Source of the DNA: Bacillota bacterium
GTDB lineage: Bacteria; Bacillota; Clostridia; Lachnospirales; Lachnospiraceae
Assembly: GCA_023435895.1 (NCBI GenBank)
Contig: JAEZLH010000010.1
Coordinates: forward strand, 124,001-188,000
Length of the DNA stretch: 64,000 nucleotides
Reading direction: 5' to 3'
This document shows, piece after piece, positions 8,517 to 17,718 of this stretch. Both the position numbers and the translations under genes were made by a program. How positions within the stretch are numbered: position 1 is the stretch's first letter; each line of letters opens with the position of its first letter. The notes below the pieces were generated by a model. That model did not search any database, was not told where the DNA came from, and was given only the letters and a program-made list of their open reading frames with translations.

Positions 8517-8561
8517 AATCCGGTGTTATTTTGCCTTTTGGCAATTAACACCGGATTTTGT
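8517..8561 (+). terminator. Terminator after the cystine importer operon
   Basis: AATCCGGTGTTA (8517-8528) pairs perfectly with TAACACCGGATT (8546-8557), with an inner TTGCC/GGCAA extension, and a short T-run follows. The rest of 8402-8694 shows nothing I can assign. Confidence 0.75.
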
Positions 8562-8694
8562 GAATGATTTATAAACGTGAATGCTTTTATAAATCAGCTA
8601 TTGAAGCGCATGAACTTGACACCCGTATTAATTTATGAGTTAAATTTGACTCGATAGTAATTTATATAATCTGAAATTATTCTGACGAAGTAGA

Positions 8695-9594
8695 TTATGT
8701 TATCCTCTTCACCGGCCGAAGCACCTCGTAGCCAATCATTTCCGGATAATGCTTTTGATAATCTGGACAATCCTCTTCATTCCATTCAAAGCCCTGTAAT
8801 GCAGGATCATAATTCCAAGCCAGTTCCTCAACCCGGTTCATGACTTCTTCACAGTCCATTAAAAAATCAAAAGGAGGATGATAGAAAACGAGATAATAAC
8901 TTCCGGGAATTTCTTTGACCTCAAAGCCTTCCGGGATGGGACCGTTATAATCATCCGCTACACCAAAACCATAGAAATATCCTTTCTTTTTCTCTTTATA
9001 AAACCAGCCTGCTGTGTGGGTGGTAATAATCGGATGCATAGTATGTTCCATGCTGTCTATTATACCGCAGACCTCCTCACAATTATGCTTTTCCCAAAAG
9101 CCGTAATAACTTAATACACTATCATCCCAAATTCCGATATATTTATGTGCTGGGACATATGCGGTTCTTATATTTGCTTTTGTTAAACAAGTTTCACTCA
9201 TAGTTGGCTCCTTATCATCAATATGTTCAGGGAAAAGTACAGTACGCTTAATGGGAAGAATAATGGGAAGAGGATTTTTGCGATATTGATACGGGGTGTA
9301 GCCGAAACGCTCTTTGAACGCCCTGGAGAGTGCTTCTTGAGAAGAATATCCGTATTTCACCGCAATATCTAGAATCCGTTCTTTGTTATCACGAAGTTCC
9401 AAGGTAGCCCTGCATAGCCGCCGGCTGGCTATATAGTTCTTTAAGGTAATACCCACAACCCGGTGAAACTGGGTAGAACAATAATAGGGCGAATATCCGA
9501 TTTGTTTTGACATCTCACAGAGTGTGGGGGTTTCGGTTATATTCTCTTCAATCCAATCAATCATTTTCTGTATCGATTCATTCCACTGGTACAT
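8695..9594 (-). CDS. AraC-family regulator with GyrI-like effector domain
   Basis: A 299-residue regulator. Residues about 8-107 form the two helix-turn-helix units of the AraC/XylS family, ending in the signature AFKERFGYTPYQYRK. Residues about 135-295 resemble the GyrI/BmrR small-molecule binding fold (VPAHKYIGIWDD, IPGSYYLVFYHPP). Such proteins usually sense drugs or other hydrophobic compounds and switch on efflux or detoxification genes. It has a good GGAGG site seven bases before ATG 9594. It stands alone on the minus strand, so its target is not obvious; the DMT genes further on are only a guess. Confidence 0.85.
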   Translation of the reverse strand: MYQWNESIQKMIDWIEENITETPTLCEMSKQIGYSPYYCSTQFHRVVGITLKNYIASRRLCRATLELRDNKERILDIAVKYGYSSQEALSRAFKERFGYTPYQYRKNPLPIILPIKRTVLFPEHIDDKEPTMSETCLTKANIRTAYVPAHKYIGIWDDSVLSYYGFWEKHNCEEVCGIIDSMEHTMHPIITTHTAGWFYKEKKKGYFYGFGVADDYNGPIPEGFEVKEIPGSYYLVFYHPPFDFLMDCEEVMNRVEELAWNYDPALQGFEWNEEDCPDYQKHYPEMIGYEVLRPVKRIT

Positions 9595-9856
9595 GTGTTT
9601 TCCTCCCTGTAATTACAGGATAATAGATTTGAGCTGTAAAAAACTTGATATGACTTGCAATGATTTCTATTATATTACATTATATCATGGTAAAAGCTGC
9701 TCGTAAAAAAGATATTATTCCCGATGGGAACAATTGGGGATGGATGTGTAAGCAAAGGTTTTTTTATGTTACCTCTAGAAGTTTAGGCAACTAATTGGTA
9801 TAGTTAATCTGACAACAAGATAATAATATCAAAACTTAGCGAAAGAAGGGATAATT

Positions 9857-10642
9857 TTGATTAAAGCGATATTTTTTGACATAGACGGTACTTTAATTTC
9901 AAAAAAGAGAGCCAGAATTACGGCTCCCATGATAGATGCATTTGAACAGCTTCGAAGTAAGGGAATTTATTTGTTCATAGCTACTGGGAGGCATCGATTG
10001 GAGCTGGAAGAAGAAAAACTTCTTGAGGGAGTATATTTTGATGGATTTATCACCTTAAACGGTCAGTATTGCTATAATAATAAAGAAGTAATCTATCGGA
10101 ATGCCATACATAAAGAGGATATCCAAAACATAATTAATCAAATTAATCACCATCCCTATCCTTGTATGTTTCTTGAAGAGGATAGAATGTACATTAATAT
10201 GATTAATGAAGCAGTAAAAAAGGCACAGCATGCAATTTATACATCGATTCCTCCGATAACAGAGATCAGAAGAGCTCTTGAGAATCCGGTCTATCAGATT
10301 GTATCTTTTTTAGAGGATGATGAGGCACAAAAATATCCGTTAAGTATTATAAAGCATTCCAAATCCACTCGCTGGAATGCTTATGCCATTGATATTGTCC
10401 CGAAAAGCGGGAATAAACGGGAAGGTATTTGCAAGGTTCTAGAGTATTACAATATTCCGGTGGAGAATACCATGGCCTTTGGGGATGGAGATAATGATAT
10501 TGAAATGCTTCAATATGTAGGTATTGGTATTGCTATGGGCAATGCAGAGGATACAGTAAAGAAAGCTGCTGATTTTATTACACTGAGTGTGGAGGAGGAT
10601 GGAATCCTTAGTGCCTTGGAACAATACGGTTTGCTTTCGTAG
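9857..10642 (+). CDS. HAD-superfamily phosphatase, Cof/YidA type
   Basis: A 261-residue Cof-type HAD hydrolase, likely a phosphatase of small phosphorylated metabolites. Motif I FFDIDGTL near residue 7 contains the nucleophile aspartate; motif II is IATGRH; motif III lysine precedes GICKVLEYY; motif IV is AFGDGDNDIEML. The middle C2 cap is the usual Cof type. It starts at TTG 9857, six bases after AGAAGGG, which is preferred because the next internal start would remove motif I. The 260 bases upstream show no clear element. The substrate cannot be named. Confidence 0.85.
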   Translation: MIKAIFFDIDGTLISKKRARITAPMIDAFEQLRSKGIYLFIATGRHRLELEEEKLLEGVYFDGFITLNGQYCYNNKEVIYRNAIHKEDIQNIINQINHHPYPCMFLEEDRMYINMINEAVKKAQHAIYTSIPPITEIRRALENPVYQIVSFLEDDEAQKYPLSIIKHSKSTRWNAYAIDIVPKSGNKREGICKVLEYYNIPVENTMAFGDGDNDIEMLQYVGIGIAMGNAEDTVKKAADFITLSVEEDGILSALEQYGLLS

Positions 10643-10677
10643 GATGATATAGAAATAGGGGAATGGGAGTAAATAGA

Positions 10678-11586
10678 ATGAAAAAATTAATCATAATTCT
10701 TGGAACCGTAGGAGTTTCATTCTCTGCAATCTTTGTAAAATCTTCATCGGCTCCATCTATGGTTTTAGTATTATACCGTGTATTATTTGCTACTTTGATG
10801 CTGCTGCCTTTTGTGCTTCTACGTTTTCGTAAAGAGTTAATGGGATTAAAAGTAAGTACACTGATAATGCCAATCATAAGCGGTATATTTCTCGGGCTGC
10901 ACTTTACCATGTATTTTGAGTCTTTGCATTATACCAGTATTGCGTCCTCGTTAATTCTTGTGGACACCGAAGTGTTCTTTGTAGCCGCGGTCATGATTTT
11001 GGTTTGGAAGGAACGAATATCAGGAAAGGCCTGGCTTGGGATTTTGGCAACGTTTCTTGGAAGCGTTCTTGTAGCCTTGGCTGATTTGGGTACGGGCAGC
11101 AATATGATTATGGGCGATCTTTTAGCATTTGCCGGAGCAGCGTTTATGGCGGTTTATACCTTGTTCGGTAAACAATGCAGAAAGGTCATGAGTACTACGG
11201 TATATACCTTTCTGGTCTATGCATCATCCACCATTACTTTGCTTATGCTGACTTTAATAAAGAGAATACCCCTTACCGGTTATGAGAATAAGAATTATTT
11301 GATTGGCTTTGGTCTTGCTGCCTTATGTACCCTTTGCGGACACAGCGTTTACAGCTGGGGACTGAAATATGAGAAAGCCTCTTTTATCTCAACTGCCAAA
11401 TTGTTAGAACCGGTATTTGCCTCAGGATTAGGGCTATTGATCTTCGCAGAGATACCCTCCGGGTTGGTAGTGTTCGGTGGTGTAATCGTAATAGGAGGAG
11501 TTTTTTATTATTCCCGTAACAGTGAGGGGAAAGCAACAAATCAATTACAAACTAAAGTGCTAGGAAATGAGGAAAAACACGGATGA
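10678..11586 (+). CDS. EamA/DMT-family transporter
   Basis: An integral membrane protein of about 302 residues with two EamA repeats and about ten transmembrane helices, as in metabolite exporters of the drug/metabolite transporter superfamily. ATG 10678 is preferred over 10663 because it lies eight bases behind GGGAG. The typical repeat ends VLLRFR...LG and FAEIPSGLVVFGGVIVIGG are visible. Its stop overlaps the start of the next EamA gene by four bases (ATGA), so the two are translationally coupled and may form a heteromeric exporter. Substrate unknown. Confidence 0.85.
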   Translation: MKKLIIILGTVGVSFSAIFVKSSSAPSMVLVLYRVLFATLMLLPFVLLRFRKELMGLKVSTLIMPIISGIFLGLHFTMYFESLHYTSIASSLILVDTEVFFVAAVMILVWKERISGKAWLGILATFLGSVLVALADLGTGSNMIMGDLLAFAGAAFMAVYTLFGKQCRKVMSTTVYTFLVYASSTITLLMLTLIKRIPLTGYENKNYLIGFGLAALCTLCGHSVYSWGLKYEKASFISTAKLLEPVFASGLGLLIFAEIPSGLVVFGGVIVIGGVFYYSRNSEGKATNQLQTKVLGNEEKHG

Positions 11587-12503
11587 GTAGCAATAAAAAA
11601 ATAACAAGTGCAGCAGTGATCTGCATTTTGGCGTCCATATGCTGTGCTTTGTGGGGGAGTGCATTCCCTTTTGTTAAGATAGGATATCGATTACTTGGAA
11701 TCTCCTCTCAATCGACTTCCTCTCAAATATTATTTGGGGGCTTACGTTTTACACTAGCCGGCATCTTAACTATTTTATTTGGAAGTCTAATCTCAAAGAA
11801 AGTTTTGCTTCCATCCAGAGAGAGCATAAAAAATATATTAATCTTAAGCTTGGTTCAGACCGTTTTACAATATGTTTTCTTCTATATCGGTCTATCCAAT
11901 ACCTCTGGGATAAAGGCCTCTATTATTGAAGGAATGAATGTATTTGCTTCTTTATTGGTGGCAGGGATGGTTTACCATATGGAGAAGTTGACAAAAAGAA
12001 AGCTGATAGGCTGCATCATTGGGTTTGTGGGAGTTATCCTCGTTAATGTCAATGGGGATGGAATTGATGTGAACTTTAAACTGACCGGTGAAGGATTTAT
12101 TATTTTATCTGTTATCGCCTATGCATTTTCTTCCGTAATGTTAAAATTATATTCCAAGAAGGAAAATGCAATTTCGCTTAGTGGTTATCAATTTGTAGTT
12201 GGTGGATTATGTATGGTACTTCTTGGCTTTTCGATGGGGGGGAAGGTTGAGAATTATAGTAGCGAATCCATTGCGATTTTAATCTATCTGGCATGTGTAT
12301 CCGCAATTGCATATGCTTTGTGGGCAATCTTGTTAAAGCATAACCCGGTATCAAAAGTTGCGGTGTACGGTTTTATGACGCCGGTTTTTGGTGTGATTCT
12401 ATCCGCTCTGCTGCTGGGGGAACAAAAGTATCTCGGATACAAATGCTTCCTTGCTCTTGTCCTGGTTTGTGCAGGTATTTATATTGTTAACAAAGAGAAA
12501 TAA
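11583..12503 (+). CDS. EamA/DMT-family transporter, coupled partner
   Basis: A 306-residue ten-helix EamA protein. The first helix ICCALWGSAFPFVKIGY and the second repeat end (MTPVFGVILSALLLGE) are family hallmarks. It overlaps the upstream EamA gene by four bases. Pairs of this kind in Firmicutes are usually exporters of amino acids or nucleoside-like metabolites, but nothing here fixes the substrate. A dispersed repeat and a terminator follow it. Confidence 0.85.
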   Translation: MSSNKKITSAAVICILASICCALWGSAFPFVKIGYRLLGISSQSTSSQILFGGLRFTLAGILTILFGSLISKKVLLPSRESIKNILILSLVQTVLQYVFFYIGLSNTSGIKASIIEGMNVFASLLVAGMVYHMEKLTKRKLIGCIIGFVGVILVNVNGDGIDVNFKLTGEGFIILSVIAYAFSSVMLKLYSKKENAISLSGYQFVVGGLCMVLLGFSMGGKVENYSSESIAILIYLACVSAIAYALWAILLKHNPVSKVAVYGFMTPVFGVILSALLLGEQKYLGYKCFLALVLVCAGIYIVNKEK

Positions 12504-12531
12504 AAAGTGTTACAGAGTTCCTGGGCAACGT

Positions 12532-12577
12532 CCATTGCCACAGTATAAACAGACCTTATAACACCTTAATTAAGATT
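12532..12577 (+). repeat. Dispersed intergenic repeat, copy A
   Basis: About 46 bases around ACAGTATAAACAGACCTTA. The same core recurs at 36272-36316 (19 bases identical) and, more diverged, at 48351-48392. All three copies lie just beyond the 3' end of a gene. It does not match an insertion sequence I know. Confidence 0.55.
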
Positions 12578-12579
12578 CA

Positions 12580-12626
12580 AAAAAATGCCGTGCAGTCTAG
12601 AAAATGAACTGCTTCGGCATTTTTTA
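12580..12626 (+). terminator. Terminator after the EamA pair
   Basis: AAAAATGCCG with GCAGT pairs with ACTGC and CGGCATTTTTT, followed by a T-run. The A-run on the other side could let it work in both directions. Confidence 0.75.
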
Positions 12627-12686
12627 TCTTGTATAGAATAGCAGCTTATCTCATACTTATTAAGAAAGAGGGATAAGGAGTACTCT

Positions 12687-13112
12687 ATGGATCCGTTATA
12701 TTTGTTCTTGGCGATTATGGCAGGTGTATTCACCACCATTGAATCCAGCATTAATTCTCAACTAGGGAAATATCTTTCTCCGGGTGTTGCCGCTCTCCAT
12801 AGCCTGATTGTTGGTTTATTATTTATGATGTTCTTTACAGCAGCAAAAGGTGATATTTCAAGATATACGAAAGTAGTGAATGTAAAACCCTTCTGGTTGA
12901 TCGGAGGAATTTTTGGCGCAATGATTATCTATTTGTCCTCCAAATCAATCCCGGTGCTTGGAATCTCAAATACGCTAATATTAATACTTGCAGGCCAGCT
13001 CTTGAGCGGACTTGTGCTGGATGTTGTCGTTCTCAATGCAGAGGTCAGTGTAAAGAAAATGACTGGAGCAATTCTTTTTTTGATTGGAGCAATCATATTC
13101 ATTCGAGATTGA
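12687..13112 (+). CDS. YdcZ/DUF606-type small DMT transporter
   Basis: A 141-residue membrane protein with four or five transmembrane helices, half the size of an EamA transporter. The opening FLAIMAGVFTTIESSINSQLGK and closing GAILFLIGAIIFI match the DUF606/YdcZ family, which works as homo- or heterodimers in the membrane. It has an AAGGAG site in front of ATG 12687. It lies between the EamA pair and the converging dapA gene. Substrate not known. Confidence 0.85.
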   Translation: MDPLYLFLAIMAGVFTTIESSINSQLGKYLSPGVAALHSLIVGLLFMMFFTAAKGDISRYTKVVNVKPFWLIGGIFGAMIIYLSSKSIPVLGISNTLILILAGQLLSGLVLDVVVLNAEVSVKKMTGAILFLIGAIIFIRD

Positions 13113-13130
13113 AAGGATATAAGTTGGCTC

Positions 13131-14018
13131 TTAGCTTACCTTAAGGCATTCTTTGGTATTAAGAAAACGATTCAGCTGTTTCTTAAGGGAATCGCTAACC
13201 CCAACTAAAGGTAATCTGACTTCGGCAGAATCAATGAGACCAAGCTGATTAAGCATATATTTGATAGGAGCAGGATTGGGCTCTTTGAATAATAGAGGAA
13301 CAAGTTCGTAAAGCTCCTTCCAGATTGCAAAAGCACCGGCTTGGTCATTCGCCTGCATTTTTTGATAAACCTCCACGAATTTTTCTGTATTAATGTGGGA
13401 GGAAGCTAAAATTCCACCATGTCCTCCAAGGGCTAGGGTCACATAGAATAAGGCGTCTTCACCGGTCAGAATGGAGAAGTTCTTTGGAGGATTCATAAGC
13501 AAGGACATGGTCTGCTTCATATCACCGCTGGCATCCTTAATTCCTACGATATTTGGAATATCAGCTAAGCGATACAAGGTTTCATTTTCAATATTTACAC
13601 CGGTTCGGTAAGGGATATTATAAAGAATTATGTTAAAATCGGTGGCTTCTGCTACAGTTTTAAAATGAGTGTAAATACCTTCTTGATTTGGTCTATTATA
13701 ATAGGGACATACGGACAAAATACCCTGTATGTCGTACTTTTCAGCTATTTTGAGTTTCTTTATTACCTTGGCGGTATAATTCCCACCAATTCCTACATAG
13801 ATAGGTAAGTGAGCTTCATTATATTCTAAGGTCTTAGAAATCATTTCTTCAAATTCATAGTCATCCAGTGTGGGAATCTCACCGGTGGTTCCAAGCGGTA
13901 TAATTCCGCTGATTCCTTTGTCCGAATAGTGATGAATCATTCTTTTATACGATGTATAATCAATCTTGTCATTGTGAAAGGGAGTGATAATCGGCAGCCA
14001 AACACCATTTAATTGCAT
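13131..14018 (-). CDS. dapA: 4-hydroxy-tetrahydrodipicolinate synthase
   Basis: Cytoplasmic aldolase that condenses pyruvate with aspartate semialdehyde, the first committed step of lysine and meso-diaminopimelate synthesis. Visible are GTTGEI near residue 43, the YNIPYRTG segment with the catalytic tyrosine, and the Schiff-base lysine in GIKDASGD. Length is 295 residues, normal for the family. The ATG at 14018 lies seven bases after TAGGAGG and fits the usual MQLNGVWLPIITPF beginning, so the upstream ATG at 14039 is rejected. It stands apart from other lysine genes. A related pyruvate aldolase such as N-acetylneuraminate lyase is less likely. Confidence 0.88.
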   Translation of the reverse strand: MQLNGVWLPIITPFHNDKIDYTSYKRMIHHYSDKGISGIIPLGTTGEIPTLDDYEFEEMISKTLEYNEAHLPIYVGIGGNYTAKVIKKLKIAEKYDIQGILSVCPYYNRPNQEGIYTHFKTVAEATDFNIILYNIPYRTGVNIENETLYRLADIPNIVGIKDASGDMKQTMSLLMNPPKNFSILTGEDALFYVTLALGGHGGILASSHINTEKFVEVYQKMQANDQAGAFAIWKELYELVPLLFKEPNPAPIKYMLNQLGLIDSAEVRLPLVGVSDSLKKQLNRFLNTKECLKVS

Positions 14019-14040
14019 AAGTAAACCTCCTAAATACATA

Positions 14041-14508
14041 ATTTCAGTTTTCTGATTCTATTTTACAGAACATTATTTTTTAAAAATATCATAATAATGC
14101 TTTGAATATTGCATATAATGCTTTATAATGATGGAAATAAATGAACTGTTTTACAGGTTTAGTGAATAGTAAGGAAATAAGTAAAGATAATTAATCTTAC
14201 TGTAAAGACGATTGCTAGTTCAATACAAACATAGCTCGTATAGTTGCAGGGGCAGATTCGGGTATAAATATGGAATAAATTATACTTTATCTTATGCAAG
14301 TTTAATCAGGAAGGGAATTTGTTTTACATGCTTTCCTGTAGATGAAAAACACAATAGTGATTGAAGGTTGAAGAGTAAGACAAAGCAATTAGGTAATTGG
14401 ATAAAGGGCAGAGAATGCAGTGAAATCATAGATTGTAAGCTAGAAATAGCAATGGAATGAAACAGCGTAATTATTTATAGGAATAAATCCACAGGGGGAT
14501 GATGGATA
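14041..14508. other. Intergenic region between divergent dapA and araC-type genes
   Basis: AT-rich stretch of 468 bases that should carry promoters for both flanking genes. I see no open frame with a ribosome site, no lysine riboswitch core and no T-box sequence. A 10-base direct repeat (ATAATGCTTT, 14093 and 14117 areas) is the only visible structure. Confidence 0.4.
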
Positions 14509-15354
14509 ATGAGTACATTTGAAAAGTTCGGATATTTGGAGAATGATTTTAGGATGTTTCATATCGTGGACAGGCAGCGTAAGGAATTTGCCTTTCATTA
14601 TCATGACTTTAATAAAATTATTATCTTTATCAAGGGAAATATTAATTACACGGTAGAAGGAAAGAATTATGCCTTAAAGCCCTATGACATCGTATTAGTG
14701 AATGCAGGTGAAATTCATAGACCCTCGGTACTGGATCATTCGGAATATGAGAGAATTATTATATATGTTTCCGCTCAGTTTTTAAATGGCTATGCAGGTC
14801 AGGATTACAATCTGAATGATTGCTTTGAGCGGGCAAAGAAGGAAAAATCAAGTGTACTGAGAATTCATTCTCTGGAGAAGAGTAAGTTGTATCAGGTATG
14901 CTTAGAACTGGAAAACTCCTTTTCGGATGATGCCTTCGGAAAAGAACTGTATCAAAAGATATTGTTTTTGGAGTTTATGATTCATTTAAATCGTACGGTG
15001 CTTTCTAATCATATCAACTATCTGGATTCCGTGATAGGCAGTACAAAGCTGGTACAAATTCTTGACTATATCAATGAGCATTTGGCGGAGGAGATTACCA
15101 TTGATGCTCTTGCGTCTCATTTTTTTATTAATCGCTTTTATCTAATGCATTTTTTTAAAGAGGAGACCGGATATACCATTGGTAACTATATAACAGAAAA
15201 GAGATTGCTGTTCGCTAAAAATCTGGTTCAAAAGGGGTGCTCGGTAACGGAAGCCTGTTATCAGAGCGGCTTTAAGAACTATTCGACTTTCTCCAGAGCC
15301 TTTAAGAAAACCTTTAATACGCTTCCTAAAAATGCAACAATGATTGATGGTTGA
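14509..15354 (+). CDS. AraC-family transcriptional regulator with cupin domain
   Basis: A 281-residue regulator. The N-terminal half looks like an AraC-type cupin ligand-binding domain (FHYHDFNKIIIFIKGNINYTVEG, DIVLVNAGEIHRPS), and residues about 180-278 form two helix-turn-helix motifs ending in the signature FKNYSTFSRAFKKTFNTLP. It is preceded by AGGGGGATG. It is followed by a small conserved gene on the same strand. The ligand is unknown. Confidence 0.85.
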   Translation: MSTFEKFGYLENDFRMFHIVDRQRKEFAFHYHDFNKIIIFIKGNINYTVEGKNYALKPYDIVLVNAGEIHRPSVLDHSEYERIIIYVSAQFLNGYAGQDYNLNDCFERAKKEKSSVLRIHSLEKSKLYQVCLELENSFSDDAFGKELYQKILFLEFMIHLNRTVLSNHINYLDSVIGSTKLVQILDYINEHLAEEITIDALASHFFINRFYLMHFFKEETGYTIGNYITEKRLLFAKNLVQKGCSVTEACYQSGFKNYSTFSRAFKKTFNTLPKNATMIDG

Positions 15355-15491
15355 TCAGAAAGGATTCGAGTATTATAAGCTCTGTCTATACGGTGGCAAT
15401 GGCAATTTGTACAAAGCCAAAGAATCATGCTGAAAGGGTTTATGATAATCGAATCCTAATGTTAATCAGATAATGAAAGGAAAATATAATT

Positions 15492-15743
15492 ATGAGTAAA
15501 ATTATTATTACCTATAACGAAATCAGCGAGCTTAATCATTCCCTAGAGGATAAAGGAATGGATGTGAAGCTCCACCTTCATGATACCTGCGGTACTCAAA
15601 GCTTTACGGTTAAGACTGGCGCTTCTTGTGATAAGGAGCAGCTTGAAGCAATGAAACAGATGGTTACGGAGTATTTCAAAGAAAGAAACATTACGGTGGA
15701 TTTCTATGAAGAGGATCAGGGATTACAGTTTGTTCTTTCCTGA
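15492..15743 (+). CDS. Small conserved protein (RDAC-like)
   Basis: An 83-residue acidic protein of unknown function. Two cysteines lie in HDTCGTQSFTVKTGASC; the HDTCG segment resembles the RDAC motif of a small family common in Lachnospiraceae, but I hold this loosely. There is no signal peptide or membrane helix. It has an AAAGGAAA site before ATG 15492 and a strong terminator 60 bases after its stop. It may be a metal-linked or thiol protein. Confidence 0.65.
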   Translation: MSKIIITYNEISELNHSLEDKGMDVKLHLHDTCGTQSFTVKTGASCDKEQLEAMKQMVTEYFKERNITVDFYEEDQGLQFVLS

Positions 15744-15802
15744 GATTATGAAAATATATACTATTGCTAACCGCTTAGGCATATGATACACTAAGCGTGT
15801 AC

Positions 15803-15835
15803 AAAGGCGTCGCGGATAGAGCGGCGCCTTTTGTT
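15803..15835 (+). terminator. Intrinsic terminator used as group IIC intron target
   Basis: AAAGGCGTCGC (15803-15813) pairs with GCGGCGCCTTT (15821-15831) with one G-T wobble, then a short T-run. The intron begins a few bases after it, the usual target of group IIC introns. Confidence 0.8.
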
Positions 15836-15836
15836 A

Positions 15837-17692
15837 GTTTGCGCGCCATGGGCGCGCTCTTACGGGTGCAAGTCCCGAGTACGCCTAGGTAACAAGGAAG
15901 TACATAGCTGAATCGCAAGGGTGTCTATCGTGAGGTGGAATCTGAAGGAGGCGAAAGGCAAATCTCTGACCTGACGGACAGAAATCACATATAAGGCTAA
16001 GCTCTGTCTGGTAAGTCCGCTAGCAAGGATGAAGCCGTAAAGTTACCACTTGTAGGAGCAGAGTAAATGTGGCAGGTACATGGAGAGAAAGAGCGTGCAC
16101 CTTAAGCGTGGAGGTCTCACAGCGGTTTCATTAGCCGAGTAACAACGAACTGTGAGAAGTCAGCCGAGCCCATAGTAGTGAGGAAATTTCTGTAATGGAA
16201 ATGGAGCGAAGGGGCGAACAATCAATCAGTTGGAGTATAGTCTCGATTGCAGAAAAGACAACATCTGCCGTAACCAATCGGGTAAAGGATGGTCAATTTA
16301 AGTGAGACAGAAAGGAAACAGCGCATGGACACAAGTAGTCTAATGGAGCAGATATTAAGTAAAGATAACCTCAATACAGCATATCTGCAAGTCGAACGAA
16401 ATAAGGGTGCGGAGGGAGTGGACAGAATGAAGTACACAGAACTCAAAGAGCATCTTGAAAAGAACGGCGAAATCATCAAGGAACAGTTGAGGACAAGAAA
16501 GTATAAACCTCAACCAGTACACAGAGTGGAGATACCAAAACCAGACGGAGGTGTCAGAAACCTAGGAGTACCAACAGTAACAGACCGATTTGTACAACAA
16601 GCCATAGCACAGGTATTAACACCAATATATGAGGAACAATTCCATGACCATAGTTATGGTTTTAGACCGAATAGGTGTGCACAGCAAGCAATTATCACGG
16701 CACTTGACATGATGAATGATGGCTATGACTGGATTGTTGATATCGACCTTGAAAAGTTCTTTGACACAGTAAACCACGACAAGCTAATGACACTTATTGG
16801 AAGAACGATTAAAGATGGGGATGTAATCTCAATCATCAGAAAGATCTTAGTTAGTGGAATCATGGTGGATGACGAATACAAGGAATCAGTAATAGGAACA
16901 CCCCAAGGTGGAAATCTGTCTCCGCTTCTTGCAAACATCATGCTGAATGAACTTGATAAAGAGATGGAACAAAGAGGACTTAACTTCGTCAGATACGCAG
17001 ATGACTGTATCATTATGGTCGGAAGCGAAATGTCGGCAAAGAGAGTAATGAGAAATCTCATGAAGTTTATTGAAGAGAAACTAGGGCTTAAAGTAAATAT
17101 GACAAAGAGCAAGGTGGATAGACCAAATGGTCTAAAATACCTCGGTTTTGGATTTTACTTTGATAGCAGAACGCACCAATTCAAGTCTAAACCGCATGCA
17201 AAATCAATAGCAAAGTTCAAGGCAAGAATCAAACAGCTCACTTGTAGAAGCTGGGGAGTAAGCAATACTTATAAAGTGCAGAAACTCAATGAACTCATCA
17301 GAGGGTGGATAAACTATTTCAAGATAGGAAATATGAAAACACTCTGCTCAACGTTAGATAGTAACATCAGATATCGTTTACGTATGTGTATATGGAAACA
17401 TTGGAAAACTCCGCAGAACAGAGCAAGGAACTTGATGAAACTTGGAATAGACAAAGATACAGCTATGAGAGTTGCATATGCAGGCAAGCGAATAGCTTAT
17501 GTATGCAACAAAGGAGCGGTCAATGTCGCTATAAACAACAAGAGACTAGCCTCATTTGGACTAATCTCTATGTTAGACTACTACACCAAGAGGTGTGGTA
17601 CTTGTTAAGTTGATTGAACCGCCGTGTACGGACCCGTACGCACGGTGGTGTGAGAGGTCGGGAAAGTTTATAAATTTTCCCTCCTACTCGAT
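15837..17692 (+). mobile_element. Group IIC self-splicing intron with reverse transcriptase
   Basis: A retroelement of about 1856 bases. The 5' end reads GTTTG followed by the palindrome GCGCGCCATGGGCGCGC. The domain I stretches GGGTGCAAGTCCCG, GCAAGGGTGTC and GTGGAATCTGAAGGAGGC match bacterial class C introns of the O. iheyensis type. Domain V lies at about 17620-17660 (starts GAACCGCCGTGTACGG, ends GGTGGTGTGAGAGGTC), and the 3' end at CTACTCGAT fits the usual terminal AY. It encodes one intact maturase with no endonuclease domain. Insertion behind a terminator hairpin on the same strand is the class C hallmark. The ends are set by similarity to known members and may be off by a base or two. 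Confidence 0.9.
16325..17608 (+). CDS. ltrA: Group IIC intron reverse transcriptase/maturase
   Basis: A multifunctional protein of 427 residues that helps the intron fold and splice and copies it into DNA during retromobility. Reverse transcriptase motifs are intact: IPKPDGGVRNLGVPTVTDR, YGFRPNR, DIDLEKFFD, GTPQGGNLSPLLANI and the catalytic RYADD. A maturase (X) domain follows with WINYFKIGNM. There is no C-terminal HNH endonuclease, as normal for class C. ATG 16325, eight bases after AGGA, gives the usual class C start; an upstream ATG at 16289 lacks a good site. No stop or frameshift is seen, so the element may still be mobile. Confidence 0.92.
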   Translation: MDTSSLMEQILSKDNLNTAYLQVERNKGAEGVDRMKYTELKEHLEKNGEIIKEQLRTRKYKPQPVHRVEIPKPDGGVRNLGVPTVTDRFVQQAIAQVLTPIYEEQFHDHSYGFRPNRCAQQAIITALDMMNDGYDWIVDIDLEKFFDTVNHDKLMTLIGRTIKDGDVISIIRKILVSGIMVDDEYKESVIGTPQGGNLSPLLANIMLNELDKEMEQRGLNFVRYADDCIIMVGSEMSAKRVMRNLMKFIEEKLGLKVNMTKSKVDRPNGLKYLGFGFYFDSRTHQFKSKPHAKSIAKFKARIKQLTCRSWGVSNTYKVQKLNELIRGWINYFKIGNMKTLCSTLDSNIRYRLRMCIWKHWKTPQNRARNLMKLGIDKDTAMRVAYAGKRIAYVCNKGAVNVAINNKRLASFGLISMLDYYTKRCGTC

Positions 17693-17718
17693 TATACTCC
17701 CGTAAGGAGGTGCTTCGT

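Noticed and set aside
14041..14508. Lysine riboswitch or T-box upstream of dapA
   Set aside because: No conserved core or specifier/antiterminator sequence was found on the minus strand.
15837..17692. Retron or diversity-generating retroelement
   Set aside because: The RNA domains, domain V, the terminator target and the maturase domain all fit a group IIC intron; there is no template/variable repeat or msr-msd structure.
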